Notes under the pieces: model-generated
The model's database searches: none
The model's input: the letters and a program-made list of their open reading frames with translations, nothing else
Told to the model about the DNA's origin: nothing
Made by a program: the position numbers and the translations under genes
DNA from: DASRHT01 sp035293765
GTDB lineage: Bacteria > Chloroflexota > Ktedonobacteria > Ktedonobacterales > Ktedonobacteraceae
Assembly: GCA_035293765.1 (NCBI GenBank)
Contig: DATGMF010000036.1
Span: 1-64,000 of the forward strand
Length of the DNA stretch: 64,000 nucleotides
Direction of reading: 5' to 3'
Part shown: one piece after another, positions 53,389-63,678 of the stretch
Position numbering within the stretch: position 1 is the first letter of the stretch
Layout: every line of letters starts with the position of its first letter

Positions 53389-53648
53389 GAAAACAGTCTC
53401 CTTCTGTTAAGAATAGGATTGATAGAGGAAGTTCAGCCTGAGATCCCTGTACGCTCTGCCATTTCCATTGCTCATTAAAAAGGCAGATCACCCAGGGAAG
53501 AATGGCATCAAGCGTACAATGTCTGAGCGAAGCAGAACAATATCTTAGCCAAAAGTATAATGTACAGTTTTTTATAAATGCGATATCATATGTATCAGGT
53601 AATGTTCCATCTGTGCCATTTTGCTGATTTGAAGAGAAGAGGAGTGGT

Positions 53649-53871
53649 ATGCCTGTAAAGAAAACAACGCGAACTCGGCTAATCGAGGAGCGAAAGCGGC
53701 GTCAGTGGTCAGTAAATGGGTCAGCGATACTAAAGCGGTTGAGACGGTGGAAGGCTGGTTGTTCGTCGTAGCGATTGTAGATCTCTTCTCGCGCATGGTG
53801 GTTGGCTGGGCCATGGGAGCAGATGAACCGTTGATATTTGTACTGGATGTAAATTATTTTGCGTATGCTTA
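53649..53871 (+). pseudogene. XRE-regulator 5' scrap joined to an IS3-type transposase scrap
   Basis: ATG at 53649 starts MPVKKTTRTRLIEERKRRQW, the typical beginning of an XRE/HTH regulator (TRTRLxEERKRRxWSQxEL), which breaks off after about 20 residues. In another frame the sequence continues VSDTKAVETVEGWLFVVAIV then DLFSRMVVGWAMGADEP. This is part of the catalytic rve core of IS3-family OrfB (pattern EGWLYLxxVxDLFSRxVVGWAM), and it ends at a stop near 53871. The join is around 53705. Nothing else is seen in 53389-53909. Confidence 0.65.
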
Positions 53872-53909
53872 ACGAAATAAAAAGCTACTCTCGTTAACGC
53901 GATGGGGGC

Positions 53910-55058
53910 TCACTTTCCGAATGCCTGATAGATATGTTCGAGCGCAAAGGCGTGGCTAATTCGCTCCTGTTCCAGGCGAATGTTTTCTTCGGCCAGGTGC
54001 AAGAAAAGGGCATGCTCTTCTGGGGTCAGGTTGGGCAATTGCCGTACAGGACATGGCATTCCTGTCACACAAAAGTCAGAGAACTGCTGCAATGTTGCCG
54101 CATCCATCATCAGCGAGATAACCTGTGGGAAAATTGCTCGCAATTGTGAAAGGATCTGAAACCCCTGCGCATCCAGGTCGCCCCAGTAGATGATGGAACA
54201 TTCCCTTAGCCAGGGGATTGCAGCCAGGCCACCGACCTTAAACCCTCCTCCATGTAGCGCAAAGGTATCGGACAAAGCCGGGAGGGTGAGGAAGGTCATT
54301 TTGTTTTCAGTAATTATGCAGCGCTGTGTCCGCAAGTCCAGGCGAGCGAATTGTGAACGGGGCGCGCACAATTCGCTCAGTGGGATGCCGTAGCTCTTTT
54401 CCAGTTGATGATCCAGAAAGCGTGCATGGATGAGTGACTCCTCCTCGCGCAAGCCAAAACGCTGCTGAAAGGTGGGAGCATCGGGCCCAATTGCCTCCAC
54501 AGGAAGGATCTGCTCCAGTAACTCGCGCAGGATACCCATATGCTCTTCCACGTATTTTGTGTGGACATTGAGAGGCAGTTCGCGAATATAGAGACCCGGC
54601 CTGGGATGTGCCAAAAAATAGCGACAGACGATGAGCAGGCTCAACCAATCGCCGTGGTACTCGATCACCTTCCGCGGAAAGCGAACCATCCAGGCTTCTA
54701 GTTGCGGCACTTGCTCGCGAATCAGTGTCACATCCTGCTGGAAATGGAGAAACTCGCGTTCTTTCTCGATGAGACAGAGAAAATCCGTGGCTGTTTCCAG
54801 AACGATGCGTGCCGGAAGGGTCTGCGTCTTCAACGAACGCTTCTGCTGTTGTTGCCATTCAATGGAGTAGCCGTAGCCAAGCACGACTTTCGAGTGCGCC
54901 TGGAGCTGTTGCACCACAGCCCGCAAAGGAACAAAATCTGTGGGCAATTTTCCGACGGGAAAGGTCAGGGGTGTATAGGGTTCCCCTCGTATCCAGGATT
55001 GCAAGAAAGCGCCATAGCTGCGCTGTGCTTTTTGCAGTATGTCCTCTACCGTGATCAT
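53910..55058 (-). CDS. jetD: Wadjet protein JetD (DUF3322/DUF2220 nuclease subunit)
   Basis: A 382-residue Toprim-like nuclease subunit. The N-terminal DUF3322 part starts MITVEDILQKAQRSYGAFLQ. The C-terminal DUF2220 part has the metal-binding pattern: CIITENKMTFLTLP (Glu) and IYWGDLDAQGFQILSQLR (Asp-x-Asp), followed by an RxxFPxxxSLMMDAAT-type end. JetD cleaves DNA that JetABC has extruded, so small circular plasmids are destroyed. The start overlaps the JetC stop by ATGA, so translation is coupled. It is the last gene of the run. Confidence 0.9.
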   Translation of the reverse strand: MITVEDILQKAQRSYGAFLQSWIRGEPYTPLTFPVGKLPTDFVPLRAVVQQLQAHSKVVLGYGYSIEWQQQQKRSLKTQTLPARIVLETATDFLCLIEKEREFLHFQQDVTLIREQVPQLEAWMVRFPRKVIEYHGDWLSLLIVCRYFLAHPRPGLYIRELPLNVHTKYVEEHMGILRELLEQILPVEAIGPDAPTFQQRFGLREEESLIHARFLDHQLEKSYGIPLSELCAPRSQFARLDLRTQRCIITENKMTFLTLPALSDTFALHGGGFKVGGLAAIPWLRECSIIYWGDLDAQGFQILSQLRAIFPQVISLMMDAATLQQFSDFCVTGMPCPVRQLPNLTPEEHALFLHLAEENIRLEQERISHAFALEHIYQAFGK

Positions 55059-58000
55059 CGCCCCTCCTGCGCTCGCCACTTCCGCTTATACTCCTCATAC
55101 TGGGCGGATGTCAGGTTATAGACTTTCGAATCGTTTTCCTCGTCGTTATTTGCTACAAAATGACAGGCCGAGATGTATGGCTCGGCCACATGAATTTTGT
55201 CGAGTGGGGTCACAACCAGCACTTGCAGATCAAGCTGGCGGAACAATTCCATAGCGTAACGCGCATTACGCTCATCCGATTTACTGAACGCTTCATCGAC
55301 TACCACAAAACGGAATGTGCGTTCGCGCCCCCTCTCCTGGTCCAGCCCATACTGATAGGCAATGGCTGAGGCGAGAATGGTGTAGGCCAGCTTCGCTTTT
55401 TGGCCGCCGGATTTGCCGGAAGAGTCCGAATAATAGTTTTTCTGTGTATCATCCTCGCGGTACAGCTCGGAGGCGGAGAAGTCGAGCCAGTTGCGTACAT
55501 TGGTCACTTTGTAGGTCCAGGTGCTGTCTTGCTCGAACCTCTGGAGCAGCGCCCGGATGCGCTGGAAGCTATGTTCGTTGGCCTCCGGGGTACGAACCTG
55601 TCCCACGTCGGGGAGGCAGTCTTTCAGCAGATTGCGAAACTCTTTGATATCGGCATCGTGGGTTCGTTCACAATTGAGCTGGATATAGGTGGCGTCAGTG
55701 TAGTCAATGGAACGTAGCGAACCATTGAGATGGGCGATGCTCTCTCGAATCGCTTCCTCTTGTTGCTCCAATACCGCTTTGAAGCTGCCAATATCTGTCA
55801 CGACTTTTTCATTGAGCAAAGCTTTAAATTGATGGCGATATTTGGGCAGATCATCGTGTTGAATACGCTCATAGTGGCGCCGGTAATCGTCAAGTGCCTT
55901 GATGGAGGCATCCATCTCCTGTGCCAGCGTGGGTTTCGTCTGAAGAAATTTGTGCATGCCGTTGAGAATCTCTGTCTCTTGCTGACGTAATTGCCCTTGA
56001 AAAGAGTTGACGCGGTTGTTATAGAACTGCCGCAGTCGATCTCGCATATCATCGATGGTTTTCAGCGACAGGGCGGGCAATTTTTCGCGCTCCTGAATCT
56101 CTTTGAGGTCCTTCTGGATGCGCTCTGCTACCGGAGTTTCACGGGCCATAACCTCATCGTTGAGCAAATTGTGACAGTTGCTCTGTTGTGTTCGATAGGA
56201 CTCAATGTCTTGTTTCAAGGTGGCTATGTTGCCGATCACCTGGTAGTGCCTGTCCTGTTGCTCCTTATGCTGCTTTTCTGCTTCTTCGAGTTGGCGTCTC
56301 AGCGTCGCCAGGTGCGTACTGCTTGCTTCTAATTCCTGGAGTTGCTCGCGAAGCCCCTGGACCCGTTGTGCCACTGTTCGCCAGTCGATCAGTTCAAAGC
56401 TATCAAATGCCAGCAGCAGTTGTAATGCACTCTGCATCTTTTCCTCGTTGCTTTGCTGTTCCTCAATCTGAGCAACGTGCCCAGAGACTTGCTCAAGTTC
56501 TGCTCTACAATGAGCAAGCTCTTTTGCAATGAGCGCCTGTTTTTCCCGATTATCCCACCCTAAGACGTAGCTTCTGCGATCTCCCAATGGTCTGCGATCA
56601 TCCTTCTCGTGACGAGCCTGGCCGTGTTTGATCTGCCCATTGAGTGTCAACGCGCGATGGGAGCGTTGAAATGCTTCCAGCGATTCACAGCAACAATAGT
56701 TGAAACTATCGATCAGTTCTGCTCTCAACCATTGAGTGAAGGGTGTATCAGGTTTTACCTCCAGTTTATGATACAGCGAATCGGCCTCTAAACGCTCGTG
56801 AGAGCGCGGCGTCCGTGTTGCGTTGACGCGCTGGTAGACCAGTCTGCCATACAAGTTGGTGTTGTCTACGTAGCGACTGACCTGCTGATAATACTGTTCC
56901 GCGACGAGCATCTGGCTGCCAAAATTATGTAAGAGTCGCTCGATAGCCGGTTCCCACTGCTGTTCGCTGCTGCGAACGCGTAACAGCTCGCCGACAAATG
57001 GCAGCTCCATCTCATTGAGCTTCAATACCGCAGCCATCTGCTGGCGGATCTCAATATCCTTGCTGGCGATCTGGCTGCTGCGCTGCTGAAGCGAATGCAG
57101 TTCTTTTTCATGCTCTTTACATTGTTCTTTGAGCTTGCTTGCCTGCCCCAGGGCGGTATCTCGTTTTGTTTTAAGCTCTTCTAAACGATGCTTGATCTGT
57201 CCCTGAAACGAGCTTGCCTGCTGCCTTGCAGTGCGAAATGCATCCTCGATATCATACGCGGGGAGGCCAAGCAATTTCGCCAGGCGATCATACTTTTCCG
57301 CCTGCTTTTTGCGATCCTGCTTCTGTTGTTCGTATTGATCGATATCCCGTTTCAAATTTTCTATCCGCTGGCCCACCGTGTCATTGCTAATGGCAACCGT
57401 TAACTCGCGAATTTGCTGAGAGAGATTATCTACCGCCAGTTTGAGCGTTTGTCCGTGTGATTTGGCCGCGATCAGATCCTCCTGTGTCTGTGCGATAGCT
57501 TCTTGCAGCAGCGCCAGTTTACTCTGCGCCATCGCCATAGGCAGCAATTCTGCGCAACGATTGGTTTCGGCGATGCGGCTTTGAATCTCTTGATATTTTT
57601 GCGCGTCTTGCATCAGCGGCTTGAGAATGGCAAGCTGACGATCTGCCAGTTGGATGGCGTCATGAGCGCTGGTGAGATTGGCAAAATTGTCTTTCAATTG
57701 CTTGATGCGCAACTGGGCATCCATTTTTTCTAGCATATGCTCCCGCACAAACGCGTTGAGACTGCCAATTTCTTTAATGGAAACAATCTGATTAAACAGG
57801 TCAAGTGCCTTTTCTGAGCGGAAAGAGAGCAGTTGACGAAATTGCTGGCTATATTTGGCAAATTCGTCATAGACCTCAATACCCTGCGCTCGATAGTGCT
57901 TGCGCAAATCTTTTGGGGAGCCGCGCAGGCGAAAGTGCTCATCGATGCTGAGTGCGCGAGGGGCAATACAAAAGAGCTTCCGAACCGTGTCCTCCAGCCA

Positions 58001-58426
58001 TAGGATCTGCGCCAGCGTCACCACCTGTCCGAGTGCCTCATTGGCAAACACGGCCAGCAGGACGGAATGCGTATCGTTCTGGCGGAGATATTGCGCTTTC
58101 GAGCGATTGCTTTCGAGATCTTTCTGTTTGCCCCAGGCTCCCAGGACGTAGGAACGCTCATCGCGCTCCCGCACTCTCTCTGACCCGGAGGCGAGATTAT
58201 AGGTGCGCTTGTGGAAAGGGACCAGCAGGGTGAGTAGCGCATCGACCAGCGTTGACTTGCCGGACCCGTTCGCGCCGGTCAGCAGGGCACTTCCCCCGGA
58301 GGGAGTAATAGGCCAGATCCGCTGATTGAAGGTTCCCCAGTTATAGACCTCCAGGCGTTGCAAACGGAAGCCATCAAGCTTGTTCTGGCTCTCCCTGAGT
58401 TCCACTCTGCTGCTCAGTTGTACCAT
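55055..58426 (-). CDS. jetC: Wadjet SMC-like ATPase JetC
   Basis: A 1123-residue MukB/SMC-like protein. Walker A is LLTGANGSGKSTLVDALLTL near residue 50. Long coiled coils surround a hinge region around 430-620. The C-terminal head carries the signature KSGGQKAKLAYTILASAIAY and Walker B FRFVVVDEAFSKSDERNARY. With JetA and JetB it forms a loop-extruding complex that recognises closed circular plasmid DNA. It overlaps the jetB 3' end by 53 bp. The ATG at 58426 has only a weak AAGG upstream, as expected in an overlap. Confidence 0.92.
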   Translation of the reverse strand: MVQLSSRVELRESQNKLDGFRLQRLEVYNWGTFNQRIWPITPSGGSALLTGANGSGKSTLVDALLTLLVPFHKRTYNLASGSERVRERDERSYVLGAWGKQKDLESNRSKAQYLRQNDTHSVLLAVFANEALGQVVTLAQILWLEDTVRKLFCIAPRALSIDEHFRLRGSPKDLRKHYRAQGIEVYDEFAKYSQQFRQLLSFRSEKALDLFNQIVSIKEIGSLNAFVREHMLEKMDAQLRIKQLKDNFANLTSAHDAIQLADRQLAILKPLMQDAQKYQEIQSRIAETNRCAELLPMAMAQSKLALLQEAIAQTQEDLIAAKSHGQTLKLAVDNLSQQIRELTVAISNDTVGQRIENLKRDIDQYEQQKQDRKKQAEKYDRLAKLLGLPAYDIEDAFRTARQQASSFQGQIKHRLEELKTKRDTALGQASKLKEQCKEHEKELHSLQQRSSQIASKDIEIRQQMAAVLKLNEMELPFVGELLRVRSSEQQWEPAIERLLHNFGSQMLVAEQYYQQVSRYVDNTNLYGRLVYQRVNATRTPRSHERLEADSLYHKLEVKPDTPFTQWLRAELIDSFNYCCCESLEAFQRSHRALTLNGQIKHGQARHEKDDRRPLGDRRSYVLGWDNREKQALIAKELAHCRAELEQVSGHVAQIEEQQSNEEKMQSALQLLLAFDSFELIDWRTVAQRVQGLREQLQELEASSTHLATLRRQLEEAEKQHKEQQDRHYQVIGNIATLKQDIESYRTQQSNCHNLLNDEVMARETPVAERIQKDLKEIQEREKLPALSLKTIDDMRDRLRQFYNNRVNSFQGQLRQQETEILNGMHKFLQTKPTLAQEMDASIKALDDYRRHYERIQHDDLPKYRHQFKALLNEKVVTDIGSFKAVLEQQEEAIRESIAHLNGSLRSIDYTDATYIQLNCERTHDADIKEFRNLLKDCLPDVGQVRTPEANEHSFQRIRALLQRFEQDSTWTYKVTNVRNWLDFSASELYREDDTQKNYYSDSSGKSGGQKAKLAYTILASAIAYQYGLDQERGRERTFRFVVVDEAFSKSDERNARYAMELFRQLDLQVLVVTPLDKIHVAEPYISACHFVANNDEENDSKVYNLTSAQYEEYKRKWRAQEGR

Positions 58427-58994
58427 ATCGCTTCAACCTTTCTTTGAGTTGAGACAATTGCTCAGCATCCAGTTTCGCTTTCAAAATACGTCGCACCTCG
58501 AAGTAATCGACTCCGAGTTGGGAACGCTTTTTGAGAAAGCCCAGCTCCACCACCTGCTCAATGAGTGCATCGGCCCTGCGCCGCACCACCAGTTCGTTAG
58601 TGCGTTCAGGTAAAGAAGGAAGGAGCATGTCATAAATTTGCTCTCTGGTGAGAAGACAGGCGGTGCTCTCCATATTTGTCGCTTCAAACTGCAATAACTG
58701 TTCGCGCAGGAGCACGCAGAGGAGCGTGACGTGATAGCTCAGCGGGATACGTCGTGTCAGGCGCGGCAGTTCCAAAGGATTGCCTTCGTCGTCCTCTATC
58801 TGTGGTTGACGCACATACGCAAAGCCATCCTCTTCATGAAAGCGTAGCTCCAGACCCATCTGAGCACAAAATATCTGGACCTGCTCGCCATACTGAAGCA
58901 GGAGATTCCAGGTCGTTGTATCGTCATGATAGAGAGGCCCTTGCAGCAATTTGATCACGACTGCTGCATAAGGTGTGACCTGATTAGCTCGCAT
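58374..58994 (-). CDS. jetB: Wadjet protein JetB (DUF4194)
   Basis: A 206-residue MukE-like kite subunit (DUF4194): MRANQVTPYAAVVIKLLQGP near the start, then GLELRFHEEDGFAYVRQ and RRIPLSYHVTLLCVLLREQL, with a winged-helix-like C-terminus (VVELGFLKKRSQL, YFEVRRILKAKLDA). The ATG at 58994 is preceded by GAAGGA and overlaps the jetA stop. A longer open frame upstream lies within jetA and is not used. Confidence 0.88.
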   Translation of the reverse strand: MRANQVTPYAAVVIKLLQGPLYHDDTTTWNLLLQYGEQVQIFCAQMGLELRFHEEDGFAYVRQPQIEDDEGNPLELPRLTRRIPLSYHVTLLCVLLREQLLQFEATNMESTACLLTREQIYDMLLPSLPERTNELVVRRRADALIEQVVELGFLKKRSQLGVDYFEVRRILKAKLDAEQLSQLKERLKRYGTTEQQSGTQGEPEQA

Positions 58995-60471
58995 GTGTTT
59001 TCCTTCGATAATAGATTCGAGGCACTCGCAACACTGTTTCCGGGGCAGTTCCGGCGAGAGAAGCAAAGGCAATCTCTTCGCTTGCGTCCGGGTCAATAAA
59101 ATGACGTGGGTCTCTGGCAGCCAGGGCACAATAGGCGAGAACCTCGGCCAATCCTTTCTCCACGGGATACTGCTCCAGAACCTCAGAGAGCCGTATCTGA
59201 GGCTGGCTTTCCAACAATGTTTCTATATGTCTCTCTAATTCTTCTTCATCAATAGAAAACTGGTCATAGAGATTCGCCAGATCAAGGTCATCCAGGTCTT
59301 CTTCACTTATACCGGTTGGTTGATGATCATCAAATGTCGGGATTTTTGGTGGTTCCCAGAAGTTGCGTTCCATGATGAGCTGGATCTCTGGCGCACCTTC
59401 CAGTTCAAGCAGCACCACATTGGCGGGAATGTCTAGAGCTGAGCGATAGGCTATATGCTTAATCTCCTGGATCAACTCCTGCACCCTCCGATTCTCTGCC
59501 TGGATCTGCTCATCGAGCAAACGGCGCAGTTGTTCGGCCAGGCGCGCGTTGGATTGGACCACTTTCTCGCCCGCAGCGACAAGATAGCCGGGCAGACGCA
59601 TCAGAAGATAATCTTCGCTCAGAGCTGAGTGCAGTTCCGGGAGGTCTGCAACTTGCGCGAGGAGGCTTTTGAGTTCGTCGCTCTGAGATGGGGAGAGCAG
59701 GAACTCCCAGAAGGAATAGAAGCTGCGTCCCTGATCTGAGTCTTTGAGCTGAGCATCGGCATCGAGCACGTATTCTACAAGCGCACCTTTGCGCGAGCCA
59801 GGCTGCGATTGCGCTTTCTGGAGATCGCGTGCGATGCCGCGAAAACGTTCCTCGACCAGGCGAAAATCCCGCAAGAGCTGCCGGGCCAGCGATGATGCCT
59901 CAAAGAAGCGTTCACGCAATTGGGTGGGAGTATAGAGCGTGCTGACCTGGGCCGTCTCGTAAATCTGATCAATCTGGCGATCCAGTTCCGCGCGCTGTTG
60001 TTCCAGTTGCTTCAACCGTTCTTCAGGATCGGTCGTGCTGTTCTGAACAATATCATGCAGCATTTGTATGATCAGCAAAAAGCGCGACTCTGTGCCCACG
60101 AAGTGGCGCATTTGCATATCTTCTAGCCATCCAATCGCGCGTTCCGTATCTGCTGTTAGTTCAACCATTGGCACGTCGCTATCGCTAAGCACAGCGATCC
60201 GCAAAAACTGATGCTCCTGGTCAGCCCATTCGTTGATATATGCTTGTGGAGTGCGCACATAGCGACCTGGCTCATGCTCATTCTGGCTCTCCAGGTAGCC
60301 ACCAAGCTGTTCCACCAGTTCAGGAAGCGGTACCGCGACGCGCTGGGTATATTTAAATTGATGATGGAGAAAACCGATCATGAGTGCAGCATGATCGGCC
60401 TTCAGGAGCTTAATACTGGGCGCATGCTGGAGATCCCAGGCTAACCGATCCTCATCCATTTGAAAGGGCAT
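58984..60471 (-). CDS. jetA: Wadjet kleisin-like protein JetA (DUF3375)
   Basis: A 495-residue MukF-like kleisin subunit (DUF3375). The start LAWDLQHAPSIKLLKADHAA leads into a winged helix. The FLRIAVLSDSDVPMVELTADTERAI stretch, a four-helix segment (LKQLEQQRAELDRQIDQI), DQGRSFYSFWEFLLSP and the C-terminal EEDLDDLDLANLYDQFSIDE region are family features. The ATG at 60471 has AAGGGAG seven bases upstream and is preferred over the TTG at 60504. It lies 60 bp after sbcC with no terminator between, so the Wadjet genes are probably cotranscribed with sbcDC. Confidence 0.9.
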   Translation of the reverse strand: MPFQMDEDRLAWDLQHAPSIKLLKADHAALMIGFLHHQFKYTQRVAVPLPELVEQLGGYLESQNEHEPGRYVRTPQAYINEWADQEHQFLRIAVLSDSDVPMVELTADTERAIGWLEDMQMRHFVGTESRFLLIIQMLHDIVQNSTTDPEERLKQLEQQRAELDRQIDQIYETAQVSTLYTPTQLRERFFEASSLARQLLRDFRLVEERFRGIARDLQKAQSQPGSRKGALVEYVLDADAQLKDSDQGRSFYSFWEFLLSPSQSDELKSLLAQVADLPELHSALSEDYLLMRLPGYLVAAGEKVVQSNARLAEQLRRLLDEQIQAENRRVQELIQEIKHIAYRSALDIPANVVLLELEGAPEIQLIMERNFWEPPKIPTFDDHQPTGISEEDLDDLDLANLYDQFSIDEEELERHIETLLESQPQIRLSEVLEQYPVEKGLAEVLAYCALAARDPRHFIDPDASEEIAFASLAGTAPETVLRVPRIYYRRKTHAS

Positions 60472-60531
60472 GGCTTGCTCCCTTACTTGTTCATTGCTGC
60501 TCAACCGTTTTACTCACAGGCCGCCCAGCTC

Positions 60532-63500
60532 TTATACAAGCGAAATCTGAGTACTGCCATCAACTAGCTCAACCAGATATCTGTCAGCAAACTCGTCAAC
60601 AAATTCCCTCTGGTGCGAGACTACAATAATACATTTCAGAACATTCCCATCCCCCAGTTCCTTGATAGCCTGAATCATCTCGCGGCGCCCGTTCTCATCG
60701 AGGCTCCCGAAACCTTCATCAATGATAACAGATTCCACACGATGGTTTTCGTTGCCGGCGTATTTGCCTATTCCCAGCGCCAGACTCACCGCGACCCGAA
60801 ACTGCTGGCTGCCGCTCAGCAGTCGAAGCGGCAATGGCTGCTTTACACTAATTGCCGTATTATAAGCTACTATGTCAAGTGCATGAGCTTTCTTCTCGGA
60901 GTTCGATTGTAGCTCTAACCGCAGCATTCCCCCAGAAATGCCATCGAGTACTTCATTCGCGTGGTACACAATGCCCGCTTCCGCTTTCTGGAGCAGGTAG
61001 TGCTGAAGTCCATCTCGTCCGAGAAGATGTGTCAGATCCTTGTAGTAGCTGGTAAGCCGTGCCGCCTTAGCCTGTTGCTGCTCTAACTCTCTGCGCGTGT
61101 CCTGAATACCCTTTAATCGCTGAATTTCTGCGCTGAGCTTTCTCTCTTGCTCTGCGAATGCCTGATAAGATAAGTTGGCCTGCTCCCCTGCCTCCTTTAG
61201 TTGTTCAGGAGCTTGCTTGGCCCCCTCCGGGATCTGATCTTGCTCTATTTTCAGGTGGAGTAGTTCTTGCCGGTAACGGTCAGAGTTTTGTTGTGCCTGT
61301 TCTAGCTCCCGCAATTGTTCTGTTGCTCCAGCCAACTCCTCCATTTCTTGTTTCCAGTCACCGAGCTGTCTTTCAGAAAGCTGTTCTACCTGTACTTGCC
61401 ACTCTTCAGGCAGGGATGCCTGTGCCTCTGCAATAGATCGCTGCGCATGCTGTAGATTTATCTCCGCAATCGCAATTGTGCGCTCAAGCTGCCCCTTTTG
61501 CTGCTCAGTTTGCTGTTTTTCCCCCTCTAAACGTTTTAATTGCTGGCGCTGTTGTTCAAGTGCTTTATCAAACTTATCCAGGTCATCGTGTAATGCTGTG
61601 TCTCTCTGGAGAGCTTGCACTTGCTCCTGCAAGAGAGTTGCGGCATGCTCAGATGGGTAGAGCTGTTCCAGAGGCTGGATTTCATTGAAGATATAGTTAC
61701 GCTTACGTACAAGTTCTGCTCGTTGCTCTCTATCGCTTGTTACAGCTTGCAGGCGTTCTTCCAAGAAGGGCTTATCGTTTAGCCGTGATGCAAGCTCATC
61801 CAGATCCTGGGCAGTAGGATATTCGGCCTGCAAACAGACTTCCAGGTCAATAGATGTGTGGGCAACCCCTTGAATAAGCGCGATATAGTCAGGTGTAAGC
61901 AGCCGCAAAACGACTCCTGCTTGAGCACTGGCGCTGTTCTGTTTGTTCCCAGCACCAGTGCATCGCGCCCGGCATTCATCAATGATCTGCTTCTGACTTG
62001 TTGCTTGTTGTGACAATAGAGTATGTTTTTGTTCCAGAGTGGTTTTCTGCTGAGTTATGGTTGTTTGTTGTGCCAGAGCCTCCCGGTACACTCGTTGGCA
62101 CTCTTGCAATTCAGCCTCGACGCGCTGACGCTCGGCAGCGAGATGTTCACGAGTCAGCGGTTGCCCACAGTAACTACAAGTTGGCTGCCCATCGATGGAT
62201 TTGAAGCGATCCAGGCGCTTCTTACTTTCATCCCGGAGTGTCTTTTTACTGGCGATATCGCTTTGCAGGTTGTTCAACTGGTCAGTAAGAGGGGCAATTT
62301 GCTCCGACAAAAGATGCGTTTGTGTTTCGATATCCTTGAGCAATGCTTCCTGCCTGCTCAAGGCTTGCTTGGCCTCTGTAAGGTCTTGCGTCGCCTGCTG
62401 CCAGTTTGTGCGTGCTTGAGTAAACTGCTTTAAATGTGGTTGTATATCTTCGATATGCTTTAGCTCTTCCAGCCTCTTTTGGAGATCTTGCTGCTGCTGC
62501 TCAAGATCAAGCGGATAGGCTGCAATCTGCTGATTAAGCTCCTCACAGCTTTGCTGCTGGCTTTGCAAATGAGCAATTTTACTACAGACCTCCTGCAGCT
62601 CACGTAAACGCGGCTGCAATGCTTTCTGCTCATGATCAGCTTCTACACGTTGTGTCTGCAATGCATTCAGTTGTAGTTGAGTGGCGAGCAGTTTTTCGTT
62701 TTGCTCCTGCAGGCTACCCTCACACAACTGCACTTTTTCACGGCCTTGCTCAAACTGCGTTTGGTAACCGGCGTATTCACGCTGCCAGTGATAAATTTGC
62801 TCAAGAGGCGTTATGACCTTTTGCAAGTTATCTAATCGAGTGGCGCGCTGTTTGATTTGGGCAGCTTGATCGAGCAGGGCTGTACACTGCGCGAGATTTT
62901 CTACGAGTCGTTGCTCGTCTTCCTGCAATTTTTGCCAGTGTTTCGCCTGTTCTTTTAACGCGATGAGAGTGAGGTGCCGCTGCCTGGCCTGTTCTCTTTT
63001 TGCTTCTGCCTCGCTTTTTTGCGCTTCCAGGTTGAGGAGATGAGCGTCGTCAACCGCTTCCAGATGGCTCAATTGGGTAGTGTAGCTCTTTAGCTCCCCC
63101 TCCAGCACTTTTTGTTTACTGCCTGCAAGCTTACAGAGGGCTTCGTAACGCGAGAGGTCAATGATATGGGTGAGCACCTCGTGTCTCTCTGCATTGCCTA
63201 ACTTGAGCAACACATCACTTTGCCCTTGCATCAGAAGCACTGCCACCCTGAAGGTGTTGGCATTTAAGCCAACCGTTTGCAGGACCCAGGCATCAAAGCC
63301 TTCTTTTGTCGCCGTCCCCGCATATGGATGCACCCCGGTACGACCCGGGACAGGCATATCTGGGCCGCTGAGATGGAGAGCCAGCATTGTGCCTTTTGTC
63401 TTCCGCGCGTAGGTGCGTTTGACGCGGTACACATTTTCGCCTAGAGCAAAGTCAAACTCAATGACGAAGGATTCCGCCTCACGGTGAATAAGCGCGTCAA

Positions 63501-63678
63501 CATTTTGCTTGCCCATACGGTGCTCTCCATAGAGGGCGAAGAGCATCGCATCAAAGATAGTGGACTTACCCGCGCCGTTGGCTCCACAAAGTGCCCAGAT
63601 GGCAGGGCCAGTAAAATAAATTTCGGTCTCCTCGCGGTAGGACATAAAGCCTTTGAGCAATAAACGACGTGGAATCAT
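60532..63678 (-). CDS. sbcC: Exonuclease SbcC (Rad50-like ATPase)
   Basis: A 1048-residue Rad50-like protein that, with SbcD, opens hairpins and double-strand ends. Walker A is LCGANGAGKSTIFDAMLFAL near residue 33, QSDVLLKL is the Q-loop region, and a zinc hook PTCSYCGQPL sits in the middle of long coiled coils. The C-terminal signature is LRLLSGSQQFRVAVSLAL and Walker B VIIDEGFGSLDENGR. It overlaps the sbcD stop by ATGA. All motifs are intact. Confidence 0.93.
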   Translation of the reverse strand: MIPRRLLLKGFMSYREETEIYFTGPAIWALCGANGAGKSTIFDAMLFALYGEHRMGKQNVDALIHREAESFVIEFDFALGENVYRVKRTYARKTKGTMLALHLSGPDMPVPGRTGVHPYAGTATKEGFDAWVLQTVGLNANTFRVAVLLMQGQSDVLLKLGNAERHEVLTHIIDLSRYEALCKLAGSKQKVLEGELKSYTTQLSHLEAVDDAHLLNLEAQKSEAEAKREQARQRHLTLIALKEQAKHWQKLQEDEQRLVENLAQCTALLDQAAQIKQRATRLDNLQKVITPLEQIYHWQREYAGYQTQFEQGREKVQLCEGSLQEQNEKLLATQLQLNALQTQRVEADHEQKALQPRLRELQEVCSKIAHLQSQQQSCEELNQQIAAYPLDLEQQQQDLQKRLEELKHIEDIQPHLKQFTQARTNWQQATQDLTEAKQALSRQEALLKDIETQTHLLSEQIAPLTDQLNNLQSDIASKKTLRDESKKRLDRFKSIDGQPTCSYCGQPLTREHLAAERQRVEAELQECQRVYREALAQQTTITQQKTTLEQKHTLLSQQATSQKQIIDECRARCTGAGNKQNSASAQAGVVLRLLTPDYIALIQGVAHTSIDLEVCLQAEYPTAQDLDELASRLNDKPFLEERLQAVTSDREQRAELVRKRNYIFNEIQPLEQLYPSEHAATLLQEQVQALQRDTALHDDLDKFDKALEQQRQQLKRLEGEKQQTEQQKGQLERTIAIAEINLQHAQRSIAEAQASLPEEWQVQVEQLSERQLGDWKQEMEELAGATEQLRELEQAQQNSDRYRQELLHLKIEQDQIPEGAKQAPEQLKEAGEQANLSYQAFAEQERKLSAEIQRLKGIQDTRRELEQQQAKAARLTSYYKDLTHLLGRDGLQHYLLQKAEAGIVYHANEVLDGISGGMLRLELQSNSEKKAHALDIVAYNTAISVKQPLPLRLLSGSQQFRVAVSLALGIGKYAGNENHRVESVIIDEGFGSLDENGRREMIQAIKELGDGNVLKCIIVVSHQREFVDEFADRYLVELVDGSTQISLV

